Part shown: positions 32,327 to 42,500 of the stretch, one piece after another | Numbering within the stretch: the stretch's first letter is position 1 | Layout: every line of letters starts with the position of its first letter | Assembly: GCF_002812955.1 (NCBI RefSeq) | Contig: NZ_PFXK01000005.1 | Location: 62,001-126,000, forward strand | Length of the DNA: 64,000 nucleotides | Source of the DNA: Vibrio sp. HA2012 | Lineage (GTDB): Bacteria; Pseudomonadota; Gammaproteobacteria; Enterobacterales; Vibrionaceae | Direction of reading: 5' to 3' | Notes under the pieces: generated by a model | What the model was told of the DNA's origin: nothing | The model's database searches: none | Seen by the model: the letters and a program-made list of their open reading frames with translations, nothing else | Made by a program: the position numbers and the translations under genes

Positions 32327-32922
32327 CACTACAAATTTTAGTCCCTGTAGCCCCCGGAACAGAAGAAATGGAAGCCGTCACCTGCATTGATATTCTGCGC
32401 AGAGCCGGCTATCAGGTAACCGTTGCCAGTGCTGACTTCGATGGTAACCTGACTATCACCGGAGCACACGGAACCATACTGACTGCAGACTGTAAACTGA
32501 TCGATATTGCGGACAATGAATTTGATGCTATTGTCCTGCCCGGGGGACTGGGCGGCAGTGAAACATTCAGAGACAGCACCTTACTGGTCGAGATGATCCG
32601 ACAGCAGAAATATGATGGTCGCTGGGTCGCCGCTATTTGTGCCGCCCCGGCTCTGGTTCTCCAGACCCATAACCTGTATCCGGACGCCCTGATGACCTGT
32701 TATCCAAGTTTCCAGTCACATATTCCGGAAGATAAGTGGCGGGTAAAACGGGTAACCACAGATATTAACCACAAGCTAATAACCAGTCAGGGGCCGGGAT
32801 CCGCACTGGAATTTGCGATGGAAGTCATTACACGTCTGTCCGGAAAGCAGCATGCGTGGAAAGTAGCAGAACCGATGATAACCCTGCCCACACTGCATTA
32901 TCAGGATATTGAGGATGAATAA
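32323..32922 (+). CDS. yajL: DJ-1/PfpI family protein YajL
   Basis: This DJ-1 superfamily protein is tied to oxidative-stress protection and protein repair. The 199 residues have the catalytic cysteine in AAICAAPALV near residue 106, the paired glutamate in GTEEMEAVT, and GSALEFAMEVI near the C-terminus. It is coupled to panE by an ATGA overlap. E. coli has the same panE-yajL pairing. A GC-rich hairpin follows the stop. Confidence 0.93.
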   Translation: MTLQILVPVAPGTEEMEAVTCIDILRRAGYQVTVASADFDGNLTITGAHGTILTADCKLIDIADNEFDAIVLPGGLGGSETFRDSTLLVEMIRQQKYDGRWVAAICAAPALVLQTHNLYPDALMTCYPSFQSHIPEDKWRVKRVTTDINHKLITSQGPGSALEFAMEVITRLSGKQHAWKVAEPMITLPTLHYQDIEDE

Positions 32923-32939
32923 AGATTAACGCTAAGCAA

Positions 32940-32965
32940 CACTCCTGCGCAGATGCGCGGGAGTG
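32940..32965. repeat. GC-rich palindrome between yajL and tcdA
   Basis: An eleven-pair stem from CACTCCTGCGC (32940-32950) to GCGCGGGAGTG (32955-32965), with one G-T pair and loop AGAT, separates two convergent genes. It resembles the short palindromic extragenic repeats seen in many marine gammaproteobacteria and may also end transcripts. Confidence 0.65.
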
Positions 32966-32980
32966 ACAATGACAATACGG

Positions 32981-33751
32981 TTACTTTCTGTGCTTATTCA
33001 GTATCTTCTGGATGATCTTAGATGCAGCAATAAAGCCAAAGGTTCCCGTCGTGGCCAGAGCAGTACCAAAACCCACCGGTTCTCCGGTTTCTTTATCAAA
33101 TGGGGCATATTTCACCTGCTCGGTAGAAAACACGCAATCCACACCAAATTTACGCTCCGGGTTTTTACTGAAGTTATACTGACGACGCAGGATATCTCGC
33201 ACCTTTTTCGCCAGTGGATCATGAATAGTACGTGACAGATCTGCTACAGTTACCTGTGTAGGATCCAACTGACCGCCTGCACCGCCAGAAGTAATAATCT
33301 TAATCTTATTGCTCTTACAGAAGGCAATTAGCGCCGCTTTCGATTGAATTCGATCTATGGCATCCAGTACAAAATCAAAATCTTTGCTGATGTAATCCCT
33401 GATATTTTCCGGAGTCAGAAAATCATCGATAACATTTACTTTAATTTCGGGATTGATCATTTTAATCCGCTCGGCCATCACTTCCGCTTTACGCCGCCCC
33501 AGTGTTTCTGCATTAGCATGGATCTGACGGTTGGAGTTCGTAATACAGATCGAGTCCATATCTATCAGGGTAAGTTCACCCACACCGGTACGGGCAAGGG
33601 CTTCAACAGCCCATGATCCTACACCACCAATACCAGCGACACAAACATGCGCTCGTCTCAGGATTTCAACATCACTGTTACCAAATAAAAGCCGGGTTTT
33701 ATGAAAACGCTGCTGATGTTCTTCAGAAGCTGGCTCGGTTATCTCACGCAT
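32981..33751 (-). CDS. tcdA: tRNA threonylcarbamoyladenosine dehydratase TcdA (CsdL)
   Basis: TcdA is an E1-like ATP-dependent enzyme that cyclises t6A37 of ANN-decoding tRNAs. The 256 residues contain the nucleotide-binding motif GIGGVGSWAVEALARTG, then LTLIDMDSICITNSNRQ with the conserved arginine and glutamine. VLDAIDRIQSKAALI and TSGGAGGQLDPT follow. The family was once named YgdL. It is convergent with yajL. Confidence 0.93.
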   Translation of the reverse strand: MREITEPASEEHQQRFHKTRLLFGNSDVEILRRAHVCVAGIGGVGSWAVEALARTGVGELTLIDMDSICITNSNRQIHANAETLGRRKAEVMAERIKMINPEIKVNVIDDFLTPENIRDYISKDFDFVLDAIDRIQSKAALIAFCKSNKIKIITSGGAGGQLDPTQVTVADLSRTIHDPLAKKVRDILRRQYNFSKNPERKFGVDCVFSTEQVKYAPFDKETGEPVGFGTALATTGTFGFIAASKIIQKILNKHRK

Positions 33752-33864
33752 GTTTTTAACCTATACAATATGTACCTGAATTAAGAAGCGCAGAGCTTAA
33801 TAACTTCCCAAAATGAAATCAAGGAATGCGGGTTCTATGTAAGAAGTTTTAGCTATAAGCCCTT

Positions 33865-33892
33865 CGTCATTCCTGCCCTCACAAGAATGACG
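33865..33892. repeat. REP-like inverted repeat between tcdA and mltA
   Basis: CGTCATTC (33865-33872) and GAATGACG (33885-33892) are perfect eight-base arms around CTGCCCTCACAA. Sequences of the CGTCATTCC type are common dispersed palindromes in vibrios and relatives. The remaining part of the 158-base gap shows no gene. Confidence 0.6.
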
Positions 33893-33909
33893 GTAATTTT
33901 GTATTCATT

Positions 33910-35067
33910 CTAGTCTCTGGGCTCTACAGCAGTACCTGCCTCAAGTTCTGGTTCCGGCAATAAAGACGCTTTATCCTGCTCAGTCAGCCATGGATCCTGG
34001 GTCGCAGAATTTGCCAGTCCCAGCTTCCACACCCGGCCAAAATGCTTATAGTGCCCGGCTTCCGTACCCGCTCTCGGCCCCACACCATGGTACAGATCCA
34101 GATGACTTTCGGTTACCGCCCCCCCTGTATCCAGCACCAGTAACAGCTTCAGCACATGAGTTCCACTCCAGCTGCCGTCGGCATTCAGCAATGGTACTTC
34201 TGCTAGGATTGGCGTTCCCATCGGGAAAAGACTTCTGTCTCCGGCAACGGAAGCCATGGCCATCAGCGGAATACCCGCCGTTCCTTTTACCGGAGCGGCT
34301 GCCATAGGTTTAAAAAACACATAAGAAGTATTCTGTTCCAAAACCTCTCTGACCGTCGCTTCATCGTTAGCAAGTACCCACTCTTTGATCGCTTTTAGTG
34401 ACATCTTCTCGCGCGGCACTTCATCTCTGTCAATAAGAACCCTGCCGATACTGACGTACGGATGGTTATTTTTTCCGGCATAAGCAAAATATTCCAGCGT
34501 GTCATCATCTCCATAATGCACAAAGCCACTGCCCTGAACTTCCATAATAAAAGGATCAATCATATTCTCGGCATAACCCAGCTCCAGCTCTTGACCATCC
34601 AGAGCACCACTGTATATCTCAGCCCGGGTCGGACACTGCTCTGCACACGTTTCTGGCACTGAATAAACCGGATATTTAAACCGGTCATCCGGCTGATGCC
34701 TTAGTTCCATGACCGGCGAAAAATACCCGGTAAACAGTACATTCCCCCGATCATCACCTCCACCTAGCTGAGCAAACTGTATCCCGTACCCCGGTAATTC
34801 AGACAGCTCTCCGCTCTGCATAATCCATTCAGACAATGCCGTATACAATGGCTGATACTTCTCGGCCATAGAAGGTGAATTTTCTGTCACCATCTCCGCC
34901 TGCCGGTTAAATGCAGAAAAATTACGGGGTGCGTTGGAATGAATATCACTGACAGAAGTCAGAGGGGTCGTAAATTCTGGATCCAAATACTGTTGAGCAC
35001 GATCTGTAGGCCGGGCACAACCGGCAATGATAAGAACCAGGAGAAAAGGAGAAATTCGTTTTAACAC
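33910..35067 (-). CDS. mltA: Membrane-bound lytic murein transglycosylase A
   Basis: MltA cleaves peptidoglycan glycan strands with formation of 1,6-anhydroMurNAc ends at the outer membrane. The 385-residue lipoprotein has lipobox IAGC. The MltA domain includes FTGYFSPVMELRHQ and MEVQGSGFVHY, and the 3D domain has the catalytic-type aspartate in LVLDTGGAV. The C-terminus ends in an acidic tail (LLPEPELEAGTAVEPRD). Its products would feed AmpG, encoded 3 kb away. The DUF2850-type gene lies 24 bases upstream on the same strand. Confidence 0.93.
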   Translation of the reverse strand: MLKRISPFLLVLIIAGCARPTDRAQQYLDPEFTTPLTSVSDIHSNAPRNFSAFNRQAEMVTENSPSMAEKYQPLYTALSEWIMQSGELSELPGYGIQFAQLGGGDDRGNVLFTGYFSPVMELRHQPDDRFKYPVYSVPETCAEQCPTRAEIYSGALDGQELELGYAENMIDPFIMEVQGSGFVHYGDDDTLEYFAYAGKNNHPYVSIGRVLIDRDEVPREKMSLKAIKEWVLANDEATVREVLEQNTSYVFFKPMAAAPVKGTAGIPLMAMASVAGDRSLFPMGTPILAEVPLLNADGSWSGTHVLKLLLVLDTGGAVTESHLDLYHGVGPRAGTEAGHYKHFGRVWKLGLANSATQDPWLTEQDKASLLPEPELEAGTAVEPRD

Positions 35068-35091
35068 TGAAGGCTATCCGTTTGCTGAGGG

Positions 35092-35523
35092 TTAAGGCGT
35101 TGTTTTTTTCGGCTGGTATTTTCCTGCCAAATGAAAAACCGACTGATAGTGTAAAGGAGAGACTCGCTGCATAACAGTTGCTTTTGAATCTTTTATCAAA
35201 TATTTATACTCTTTTCCCTGATAGGTGTATGTCAGGCTTTTACCGTCAAAAATATAATCCGTGTCGATGAGCCGTTCTTCGATATAGACCCCTTCTTCAC
35301 TCACAACAAAGCTGTCCCTGACATACTCAGGCACATTCTGTTCAACCCACTTCCCGTAGATATGCGCAGGATTGGTCTTATCCTCTTCATAACGGGCATA
35401 CCAGACACTGACCGCAGTAAAAATCATTGCGGTAATCATAACGGAAACAGCCAGTACAGCCCTGCGTACACGTAATGTTTTTTCCGTTTCTTTTCGCTGC
35501 TTACTCTTTGAACTTATTGCCAT
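35092..35523 (-). CDS. DUF2850-type single-pass membrane protein
   Basis: This 143-residue protein of unknown function has a basic N-terminus (SSKSKQRKETEKTLRVRR), one transmembrane helix at about residues 21-42 (AVLAVSVMITAMIFTAVSVWYA), and a periplasmic domain. That domain contains HIYGKWVEQNVPEYVRDSFVV and SLTYTYQGKEYKYLI. I recall similar proteins between mltA and argA in vibrios under the name DUF2850, but the assignment is from memory. It is divergent from argA. Confidence 0.72.
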   Translation of the reverse strand: MAISSKSKQRKETEKTLRVRRAVLAVSVMITAMIFTAVSVWYARYEEDKTNPAHIYGKWVEQNVPEYVRDSFVVSEEGVYIEERLIDTDYIFDGKSLTYTYQGKEYKYLIKDSKATVMQRVSPLHYQSVFHLAGKYQPKKTTP

Positions 35524-35635
35524 AAATAAACGGTCACCAATGAAATAAGAGTCATACTAATTACATAGAATAAGTATAGGGTAAACCTGTAATTACAGAA
35601 CTTGCGCCACAGGCCAAAAATCATTTGAATATGCA

Positions 35636-35670
35636 TGAATTTTAATTCAATATACATGTATAACCATTCA
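35636..35670 (+). promoter_or_regulatory. ArgR operator: two ARG boxes upstream of argA
   Basis: TGAATTTTAATTCA at 35636-35649 fits the ARG-box pattern TGAAT-N4-ATTCA exactly. TGTATAACCATTCA at 35657-35670 fits with one mismatch. The boxes are 21 bp apart centre to centre, the spacing expected for an ArgR hexamer, and end 15 bases before the argA start. Confidence 0.85.
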
Positions 35671-35685
35671 TTGAGAGCCATGTAA

Positions 35686-37026
35686 ATGAAGATCAGAAGT
35701 ACCGCACTTGTTAAAGGGTTCAGACAATCAACACCCTACGTCAATGCCCACCGCGGAAAGATAATGGTAATCACTCTGGGAGGAGAAGCCTTTGATGCTC
35801 CGAACTTTACCAATATCATCAGCGATATTGCCCTGCTGCACAGTCTTGGGGTAAAAATTGTTCTGGTACATGGTGCCAGACCACAGATCAATCGAATACT
35901 GGATTCGAATAATTATACTACCCCTTATCATAAAGGTATCCGGGTAACGGATTCAAAAGCACTTGGTCTGGTTATGCAGGCAGCAGGACAACTTCAGCTA
36001 AGCATTACCGCACGGCTATCAATGAGCCTGAATAATACCCCTATGGCGGGAAACCAGCTTAACGTTGTCAGTGGTAATTTTATTATTGCCCAGCCACTGG
36101 GAGTGGATGACGGCATTGACTACTGTCATAGCGGTCGAGTACGCAGGATCGATGTTGACGGCATCAACCGTACACTGGAGCAGGGCTCAATTGTTCTGCT
36201 GGGACCGGTTGCCAGCTCCGTTACCGGGGAATGTTTTAACCTGCTCTCTGAGGAAGTCGCTACTCAGGTCGCTATTCGTCTCAAAGCGGAAAAACTCATC
36301 GGTTTTTGCTCAGAGCAGGGCATTCTGGACAATAAAGGCAATGTGGTTGCAGAACTGCTGCCTTCAGATGCTGAAGCCCTGCTGCATAAGCTGGAACAAG
36401 ACTTCAACCCGGACAAAAATGAAAGTACGGGCACATTACGTTTTCTGCGAGGTTCTGTCTCGGCCTGCCGTGCCGGAGTACCAAGAAGCCATCTGATCAG
36501 CTACAACATCGACGGAGCCCTGATTCAGGAACTGTTCTCCTTTGATGGTATCGGAACTCAGGTTGTAATGGCGAGTGCCGAACAGATCCGTACCGCACAG
36601 ATTAATGATATCGGCGGTATTTTGGATCTAATCCGCCCACTGGAGGAACAAGGCATCCTTGTGCGCCGCTCCAGAGAACAGCTGGAGCAGGAAATTTCTC
36701 ACTTTACCATCATTGAGAAAGACGGTCTGATCATAGGTTGTGCGGCTCTGTACCCCTATATTGAGGATAAAATGGCCGAAATGGCCTGTGTCGCCATTCA
36801 TCCTGATTACCGGGACGATAATCGGGGTCTGGATCTGCTTAACCATATCAAAATACGTTCAAAAAAATTGGGGATAGAACAGATCTTCGTTCTGACGACA
36901 CACAGCCTGCACTGGTTTCGGGAACAGGGATTTGAGGAAATTTCAGTTGCACAACTACCAATGGAAAAACAAGGGCTGTACAACTACCAGAGAAAATCCA
37001 AGATCCTGGCTCTGAATATGGATTGA
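35686..37026 (+). CDS. argA: N-acetylglutamate synthase ArgA
   Basis: ArgA makes N-acetylglutamate from glutamate and acetyl-CoA, the first step of arginine synthesis, and is usually feedback-inhibited by arginine. The 446 residues contain an amino-acid-kinase-like domain ([23 protein letters not shown]) up to about residue 290. A C-terminal GNAT domain follows, with [23 protein letters not shown]. coli ArgA has 443 residues. The ATG at 35686 lies directly behind two ARG boxes, so repression by ArgR is likely. Confidence 0.96.
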   Translation: MKIRSTALVKGFRQSTPYVNAHRGKIMVITLGGEAFDAPNFTNIISDIALLHSLGVKIVLVHGARPQINRILDSNNYTTPYHKGIRVTDSKALGLVMQAAGQLQLSITARLSMSLNNTPMAGNQLNVVSGNFIIAQPLGVDDGIDYCHSGRVRRIDVDGINRTLEQGSIVLLGPVASSVTGECFNLLSEEVATQVAIRLKAEKLIGFCSEQGILDNKGNVVAELLPSDAEALLHKLEQDFNPDKNESTGTLRFLRGSVSACRAGVPRSHLISYNIDGALIQELFSFDGIGTQVVMASAEQIRTAQINDIGGILDLIRPLEEQGILVRRSREQLEQEISHFTIIEKDGLIIGCAALYPYIEDKMAEMACVAIHPDYRDDNRGLDLLNHIKIRSKKLGIEQIFVLTTHSLHWFREQGFEEISVAQLPMEKQGLYNYQRKSKILALNMD

Positions 37027-37057
37027 GCTTGATAATTAAGGAAGCCCTAAAAAAATA

Positions 37058-37073
37058 AGTGATCGGCATCACA
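37058..37073 (+). promoter_or_regulatory. Candidate CRP site between argA and the small ORF
   Basis: AGTGATCGGCATCACA matches the CRP pattern TGTGA-N6-TCACA at nine of ten conserved positions. It lies 141 bases before the small ORF at 37214. I could not find a convincing promoter at a matching distance. Confidence 0.45.
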
Positions 37074-37213
37074 TTTTTCTTTCCTATTGTGGTTCTCTTT
37101 GGTAGGATAGCGGCCGCTTGATTAGTAGCCAATACGGTCAGGCAGAAACACGATTATTCACCATAGAGTTAAACAGAAAAATCCATCATTATTTTGATAA
37201 GTGATTATTTATA

Positions 37214-37411
37214 ATGAAAACCATCATATGTAACTCAGCCCAGAGCTTTCTGGATATGGCGGAAAATGACTTTCTGAAAGGCATGAATGTGCACTGTGTA
37301 TTTCATGCAACTGAAACGGTAAAGAGAATGATTATGCATTGTCAGAAACGACACCATATCGGTCATGTCTCGTTTGCCGAAACCACTATGGATGTGGTGC
37401 CATCGCTATAA
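37214..37411 (+). CDS. Small hypothetical protein, 65 residues
   Basis: I do not recognise this product. It begins MKTIICNSAQSFLDMAEND and is rich in histidine, cysteine and methionine (HCVFHATETVKRMIMHCQKRHHIGHVSF), with no signal peptide or transmembrane segment. No good ribosome site precedes the ATG, which lowers confidence. In its favour are a CRP-like site upstream, a ten-pair hairpin just after the stop, and no overlap with another gene. The Cys/His content could reflect metal binding, but no known spacing is evident. Confidence 0.45.
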   Translation: MKTIICNSAQSFLDMAENDFLKGMNVHCVFHATETVKRMIMHCQKRHHIGHVSFAETTMDVVPSL

Positions 37412-37416
37412 TAATC

Positions 37417-37457
37417 TCAGACCCGGCCTGAACCCGCTGTACCAGTTCCGGGTCTGA
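37417..37457. terminator. Hairpin between the small ORF and recD
   Basis: TCAGACCCGG (37417-37426) and CCGGGTCTGA (37448-37457) form a perfect ten-pair stem across 21 bases. It stands between convergent genes, so it may end transcripts from both sides, although no strong T-run is present. Confidence 0.6.
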
Positions 37458-37496
37458 AATTAATAACTATCTACAGATTAATAACTACGCACATAT

Positions 37497-39578
37497 TTAT
37501 CGCACCAGCTTTTTTCTCAGCCCGCTAGCCCTCAATGTTCTCTGCCTTATGCTTTGCAGCAAAACCGGCTTATCTGCAAATAGTACCAGTTGCTTCTTTG
37601 CCCGGGTAACGCCGGTATAAATCAACTCCCGGCTCAGTACCGGATTATATTTATTCGGTAGCAGCATCAGCGTCAGATCAAATTCACTTCCCTGAGATTT
37701 GTGCACCGTCATAGCATAAGCAGTTTCGTGCTCAGGAACCCGTCCCGGCAATACCGCTTTTACAGAACCGTCAGGTAGTTCAAAGAACACTTTTAATCTG
37801 GGTATCTCTTCGCTCTTATCCGGCATGCATATGCCAATATCTCCGTTATACAGACCAAGCGCATGATCATTATGAGTAATCATTACCGGACGCCCTGCAT
37901 ACCATTGCTCCGTTCCCGGCCGGATCAAGCGCTTCGCGGATAATGCCCTTTCAACTTTTTCGTTGACTCCCCGAACACCAAAATCCCCTTCCCTGACAGC
38001 ACACAACAGTCTGCAGCGGCTGAACTTCTGCAAAGCATTCCGGGCCTGTTCATCAACCCGGGTCTTTTCACTTTTTTCACAAATCAGAGCAGTATCCGGT
38101 TGATGAACCACTTGAATATAGGCACTGTATTCATTCACCAGCCGGTTAATCATAAGGCTGTAGCTATCCGGTGTCAGCGGATGGTGTTCTATATCATGAA
38201 ACCCCTGCTCGAATATCCCCTGAAAACGATGCGTATCCCCGGTATTAATTGCTTTTGCCAATTGCCCGATACCGGAACCGGCATGAAAACGGTAACTTTT
38301 CTGCAGGGTGCACAAACAATCGGCCAGCAGATGCTGATGGCCTGATGCAGGAAAATCACAAAACCCGGTCAGTTGCTGCAAAAGCTGCCGCTGTTGCTGG
38401 CTGTACCCCTCACCGGAAAATGAACAGATATCACCAAGAACAGCGCCCGCTTCTACCGATGCAAGCTGATCCTTGTCCCCCAGCAGAATCAATCTTGCAT
38501 GAGGAGGCAGAGCTGAAATCAGCTTATACATCAGGGCCAGATCCACCATGGACGCTTCATCCACTACCAGAATATCCAGATGCAGTGGATTTTCAGCATG
38601 GTGACGAAATGCTGAACGCTTTGGAACTGCCCCCAGTAAACGGTGGATAGTGCCAGCTTCCGTTGGTATCACCCGCCGGACTTCCGGTGCAACGGGGAGC
38701 TTATCGATAGCACTGCCGATAGACTCGGTCAACCGTGCAGCAGCCTTACCAGTAGGAGCAACCAGCTTAATCGTCAGTTCCTTCTGTTTCTGTTTTCCCT
38801 GTTCGATCAATGCCGCCAACAGCCGCGTAACCGTCGTGGTTTTACCCGTTCCCGGGCCCCCGGACACCACAGCAAACTTACGGGTCAGAGCGACAGCCGC
38901 TGCAACTTTCTGCCAGTTCAGGCAGACCTCTTTTGGAACGAATTCATCCAAAGCCGACAGAGCTCCAGACTGAGCAGCCTGAGCAACTACCGTATCGATC
39001 ACATCCCAATCCAGTCCATTCGGATCCACAATATCCAGATAGTCACACACCATCTGCTGTCGCAGCACCTTATGACTGTCCGGCCTCTGTTGTAGTGCCC
39101 GGAACAAGTCTTGATAATCGCGGGCAAACAAATGATCAAGCAGAGTGGTCAGCCCCCGGATCTCTTCTGCAGACAAAGGGACGGGCTCCGCCAGAGCAAG
39201 TAATTTTGTGGCCAGCCCACTTTCATAATGCCAGTGTCTGTGCAGATAGAGTTTTTCTCCATCATAGATCAGCGGCGTAATGCTCCGGGCATCCCCGACG
39301 CAACGGGCACGGTAAAGCAACAGCTTCCAGTCTATTCCACTTAACTGTTTGTACAGATGCTGGGCTGACTCTCCGGTCAGACCCAGCACCGAAAGCATAT
39401 AAGCCGGATCCGGTTCGATGCAGATATGGCCTTTTGCCAGTTCACAACTAAGAATACCAGCAACGAAACCAACCGCTTCAGACTGTTCAGACTCCTGTGA
39501 CGCAATAAAACAGGCAAACTGATAGTCAAGCTGGCGTATGGTGCCTCTCTGGCACAGATGTTCCAGTGTTTTAAGCAT
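37497..39578 (-). CDS. recD: Exodeoxyribonuclease V subunit alpha RecD
   Basis: RecD is the 5-prime to 3-prime helicase motor of RecBCD, active in double-strand break repair. The protein contains Walker A VSGGPGTGKTTTVTRLL near residue 175, the helicase box VDEASMVDL, and the C-terminal UvrD-type motif AYAMTVHKSQGSEFD with TGVTRAKKQL. I chose ATG at 39578 (MLKTLEHL), giving 693 residues. The open frame extends 30 codons upstream inside recB. The start overlaps the recB stop by eight bases. Confidence 0.95.
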   Translation of the reverse strand: MLKTLEHLCQRGTIRQLDYQFACFIASQESEQSEAVGFVAGILSCELAKGHICIEPDPAYMLSVLGLTGESAQHLYKQLSGIDWKLLLYRARCVGDARSITPLIYDGEKLYLHRHWHYESGLATKLLALAEPVPLSAEEIRGLTTLLDHLFARDYQDLFRALQQRPDSHKVLRQQMVCDYLDIVDPNGLDWDVIDTVVAQAAQSGALSALDEFVPKEVCLNWQKVAAAVALTRKFAVVSGGPGTGKTTTVTRLLAALIEQGKQKQKELTIKLVAPTGKAAARLTESIGSAIDKLPVAPEVRRVIPTEAGTIHRLLGAVPKRSAFRHHAENPLHLDILVVDEASMVDLALMYKLISALPPHARLILLGDKDQLASVEAGAVLGDICSFSGEGYSQQQRQLLQQLTGFCDFPASGHQHLLADCLCTLQKSYRFHAGSGIGQLAKAINTGDTHRFQGIFEQGFHDIEHHPLTPDSYSLMINRLVNEYSAYIQVVHQPDTALICEKSEKTRVDEQARNALQKFSRCRLLCAVREGDFGVRGVNEKVERALSAKRLIRPGTEQWYAGRPVMITHNDHALGLYNGDIGICMPDKSEEIPRLKVFFELPDGSVKAVLPGRVPEHETAYAMTVHKSQGSEFDLTLMLLPNKYNPVLSRELIYTGVTRAKKQLVLFADKPVLLQSIRQRTLRASGLRKKLVR

Positions 39579-42500
39579 AATCGTCTTCTGCCTGTTCTCC
39601 GTCGATAATCCTGTCCAGTGCATCCAGCATGGCAAGATCAGGCTTCGCATAGAACACTCCGCTACCATTCGTGCTTTTATCCATGCCTCTTAAAAAGAGA
39701 TAATACACACCACCAAAATGGATATGATAGTCGTACCCTGAAATTCGACTGCGTAAAAAGCGATGCAGTGCCAGAGCATAAATTTGGTACTGGAGGTCAT
39801 AGCGGTGCTCAAGCATTGCCTTCTCCAGCGCATCATTATTGTAATCCGCGGTACTGTCCCCCAGATAATTCGATTTCCAGTCCAGTACGTAATACTTTCC
39901 GTTATGCTCAAAAACCAGATCAATAAACCCTTTCAGCATACCTCTGACGGTCTGGAAACCCAGCTCACCCGCTCTGGCCGATAAAGGATCATGACGCTGC
40001 ACAATATCGTTCAGCAACGGAGCCGCAAGCACCTGTACAGGAAGAAGAAACTCCATCTCCACCAGCCGTTGATCATCCCCCTTCTGCTTCAGCCGCAGAT
40101 CCTTTCCATCCAGAGGCGTTGACAACACGCTATCGGCCAGTTGCTGAAGTACAGGCAGCCATTCCGGGTCGAACTGTTCTTGCTCCATCAGCTTAATGAT
40201 AGCGTTCTTATTTTCACCTTCCGTGACTGGCCGGGTAAAATCAAGTTTCTCAAACAACGTATGCAGAAACGTTCCCGGACGCGCACCGCGTGGAAAAGTA
40301 AACACAGAACGCTCAGGTTCATCCAGTGTCATCTCCGTCAGTGCTTCGGCAACACTGTCTTCTGCCGAATCAACATCGAACCCCTGAGCTTCCATCACAG
40401 CACTGCTGCCATGCCCTTGCCTGACCAGACCTGAATAGCTGCTGATACGCCAGCTTCGGTCTATGACAGTATGTAATTGACCTGCTTTTAGATCATGGTG
40501 ATCTTTTTTCTCATCATGATCTAAAAGACTCTCACCGAAAAGCCCCATCTGCATACCGGCGAGCAAAGAATCCGGTGGAACCGTGAGACCGCATCCTGCA
40601 TCCTGAGCAGAAATAACCGCCCTGATACGGGCTGCAAGCATACCGGTATTCAGCGGTTCACCTGCATTGAGCAGATAGCCGACAGCACTCAGGTGCAACC
40701 CTGTAGGATCATTCACCGAGCGCCCTTTTCGAAGCGGAGCCAGCCCGATGAAACAAGCATACACAGCCCGTGTCAGTGCAACGTATAACAGGCGTAAATC
40801 TTCTGCCAGACGTTCTTTGTCCGCCTGAACCAGAGAAGCCTCCTGCCTGGTAATATCCCATACGGTTTTAGCTTTTTGCTCATCGTAATAACGACCATCC
40901 TGTGCCTCCCGATAGTTACAGGCAAAAGGCAAAAAAACCAGATCATATTCCAGTCCTTTGGATTTATGGATCGTAACAATCTGTACCAGATTCAGCTCCG
41001 ACTCCAGACGCTGGATCTGCTCATCCGTTCCTCCCCCACCACTTTGAACCTCCAGAAGGGTTTCAGTGAACCAGCGTAACAGGCCATGATCACTGTCTGT
41101 TTCCAGACTCATCTGCTGCAACAACTCACTCAAATGCAGCAGATCCGTCAGTTGCCGTTCTCCGGAAACTTCTTCCAGTAAGCGTTCAGCGATATGACGT
41201 TTGCTTATAATGGCTCTCAGCATTGGCATCACACCCCGTAATTGCCACAAACGACGATAATCACGGAACTCATTGACAACCGTTTCCCATCGGTTTTCAT
41301 CCCGTCCAAGTTCATCAAGCTGCTGACTGGTTAATGCCAGCAGTTCAGTAGCCAGAGCTGCCCTCATTACCCGTTCATTTTCAGGAGTCAATACGGCCTG
41401 TAACAACCGCTGAATATCCATCGCCACCGTACTGACAAAGACGCTGTCACGATTGGACAGATACACACTGGAAATCCCCTTATCTGCCAATGCTTCACGG
41501 ATCAGTTTTCCTTCCGCACCAGTTCTGACTAATACGGCAATATCGCCAGCCTCAACAGGACGACTGCATTCTGCGTTTACCAACATGGCCTTACCCGTTC
41601 CGGCAAGATGCAGAATATGCTCTATCTGACTAGCTGTCGCCAGTGCCATAGCATGCTGATATTCTCCTTTGGGTATAGGTTTATCCGCCTCCTGCAGCCA
41701 GAACGTCATCGCATTCTGTTTCTGCCCATTAAGTATCCAGTAACGTTTCTCTGCCCCCGGACTCGGGGAAACCGGTAAAAAAGGAATATCCTCGTCATAC
41801 ATAAACGGACACTTAGCGGAAGAAAACAGATTATTCACCCCACTGACCATATCAGCACTGGAGCGCCAGTTGGTTCCCAGAGTGTAATGATCTGTAACTT
41901 CATTCCGGGCTCGAATATAAGTGAAGATATCTGCACCACGAAAGGCGTAAATAGCCTGCTTAGGGTCGCCTATCATAAACAGTCCGCTTTCCGGCTGTCC
42001 GAGATAAATACGACTGAAAATACTGTATTGCAGCGGATCCGTATCCTGAAATTCATCGATCATTGCAACCGGATACAGTGACCGGATCCTATGGCTGAGC
42101 GTCTGCTGCGGATCACTCTCCAGTGCGGCAGCAAGCTGGATCAGCAAGTCATCAAAAGAGAGCCAGTGTTTTTTCTGTTTGGCCTCGGCCAACATATCCC
42201 GGCATACATGAATCGCATGAGCCAGAAGCGGATGTTCCAGATCGGGGGGGACGGAAAGGAACTGACTGATGACCGGGAAGATCTCATGTTCAGGAACAGA
42301 GTCACCCAGCTTGGTCTTCTCTGCCAGAAATTCACTGGAAAAGCGATACAGATTGGCCGGAAGAAGATAGTCCCGGGTATCACTGTCAGCCCACCGGCTT
42401 ATCTCTTCCAGCCAATTAGGCAGGTTCTTTTTCGTAAATGTTCGTTTACTGACATCCGACGAACTAATCGCAGCACTGATGTCATCCTTATGCCGTATCC

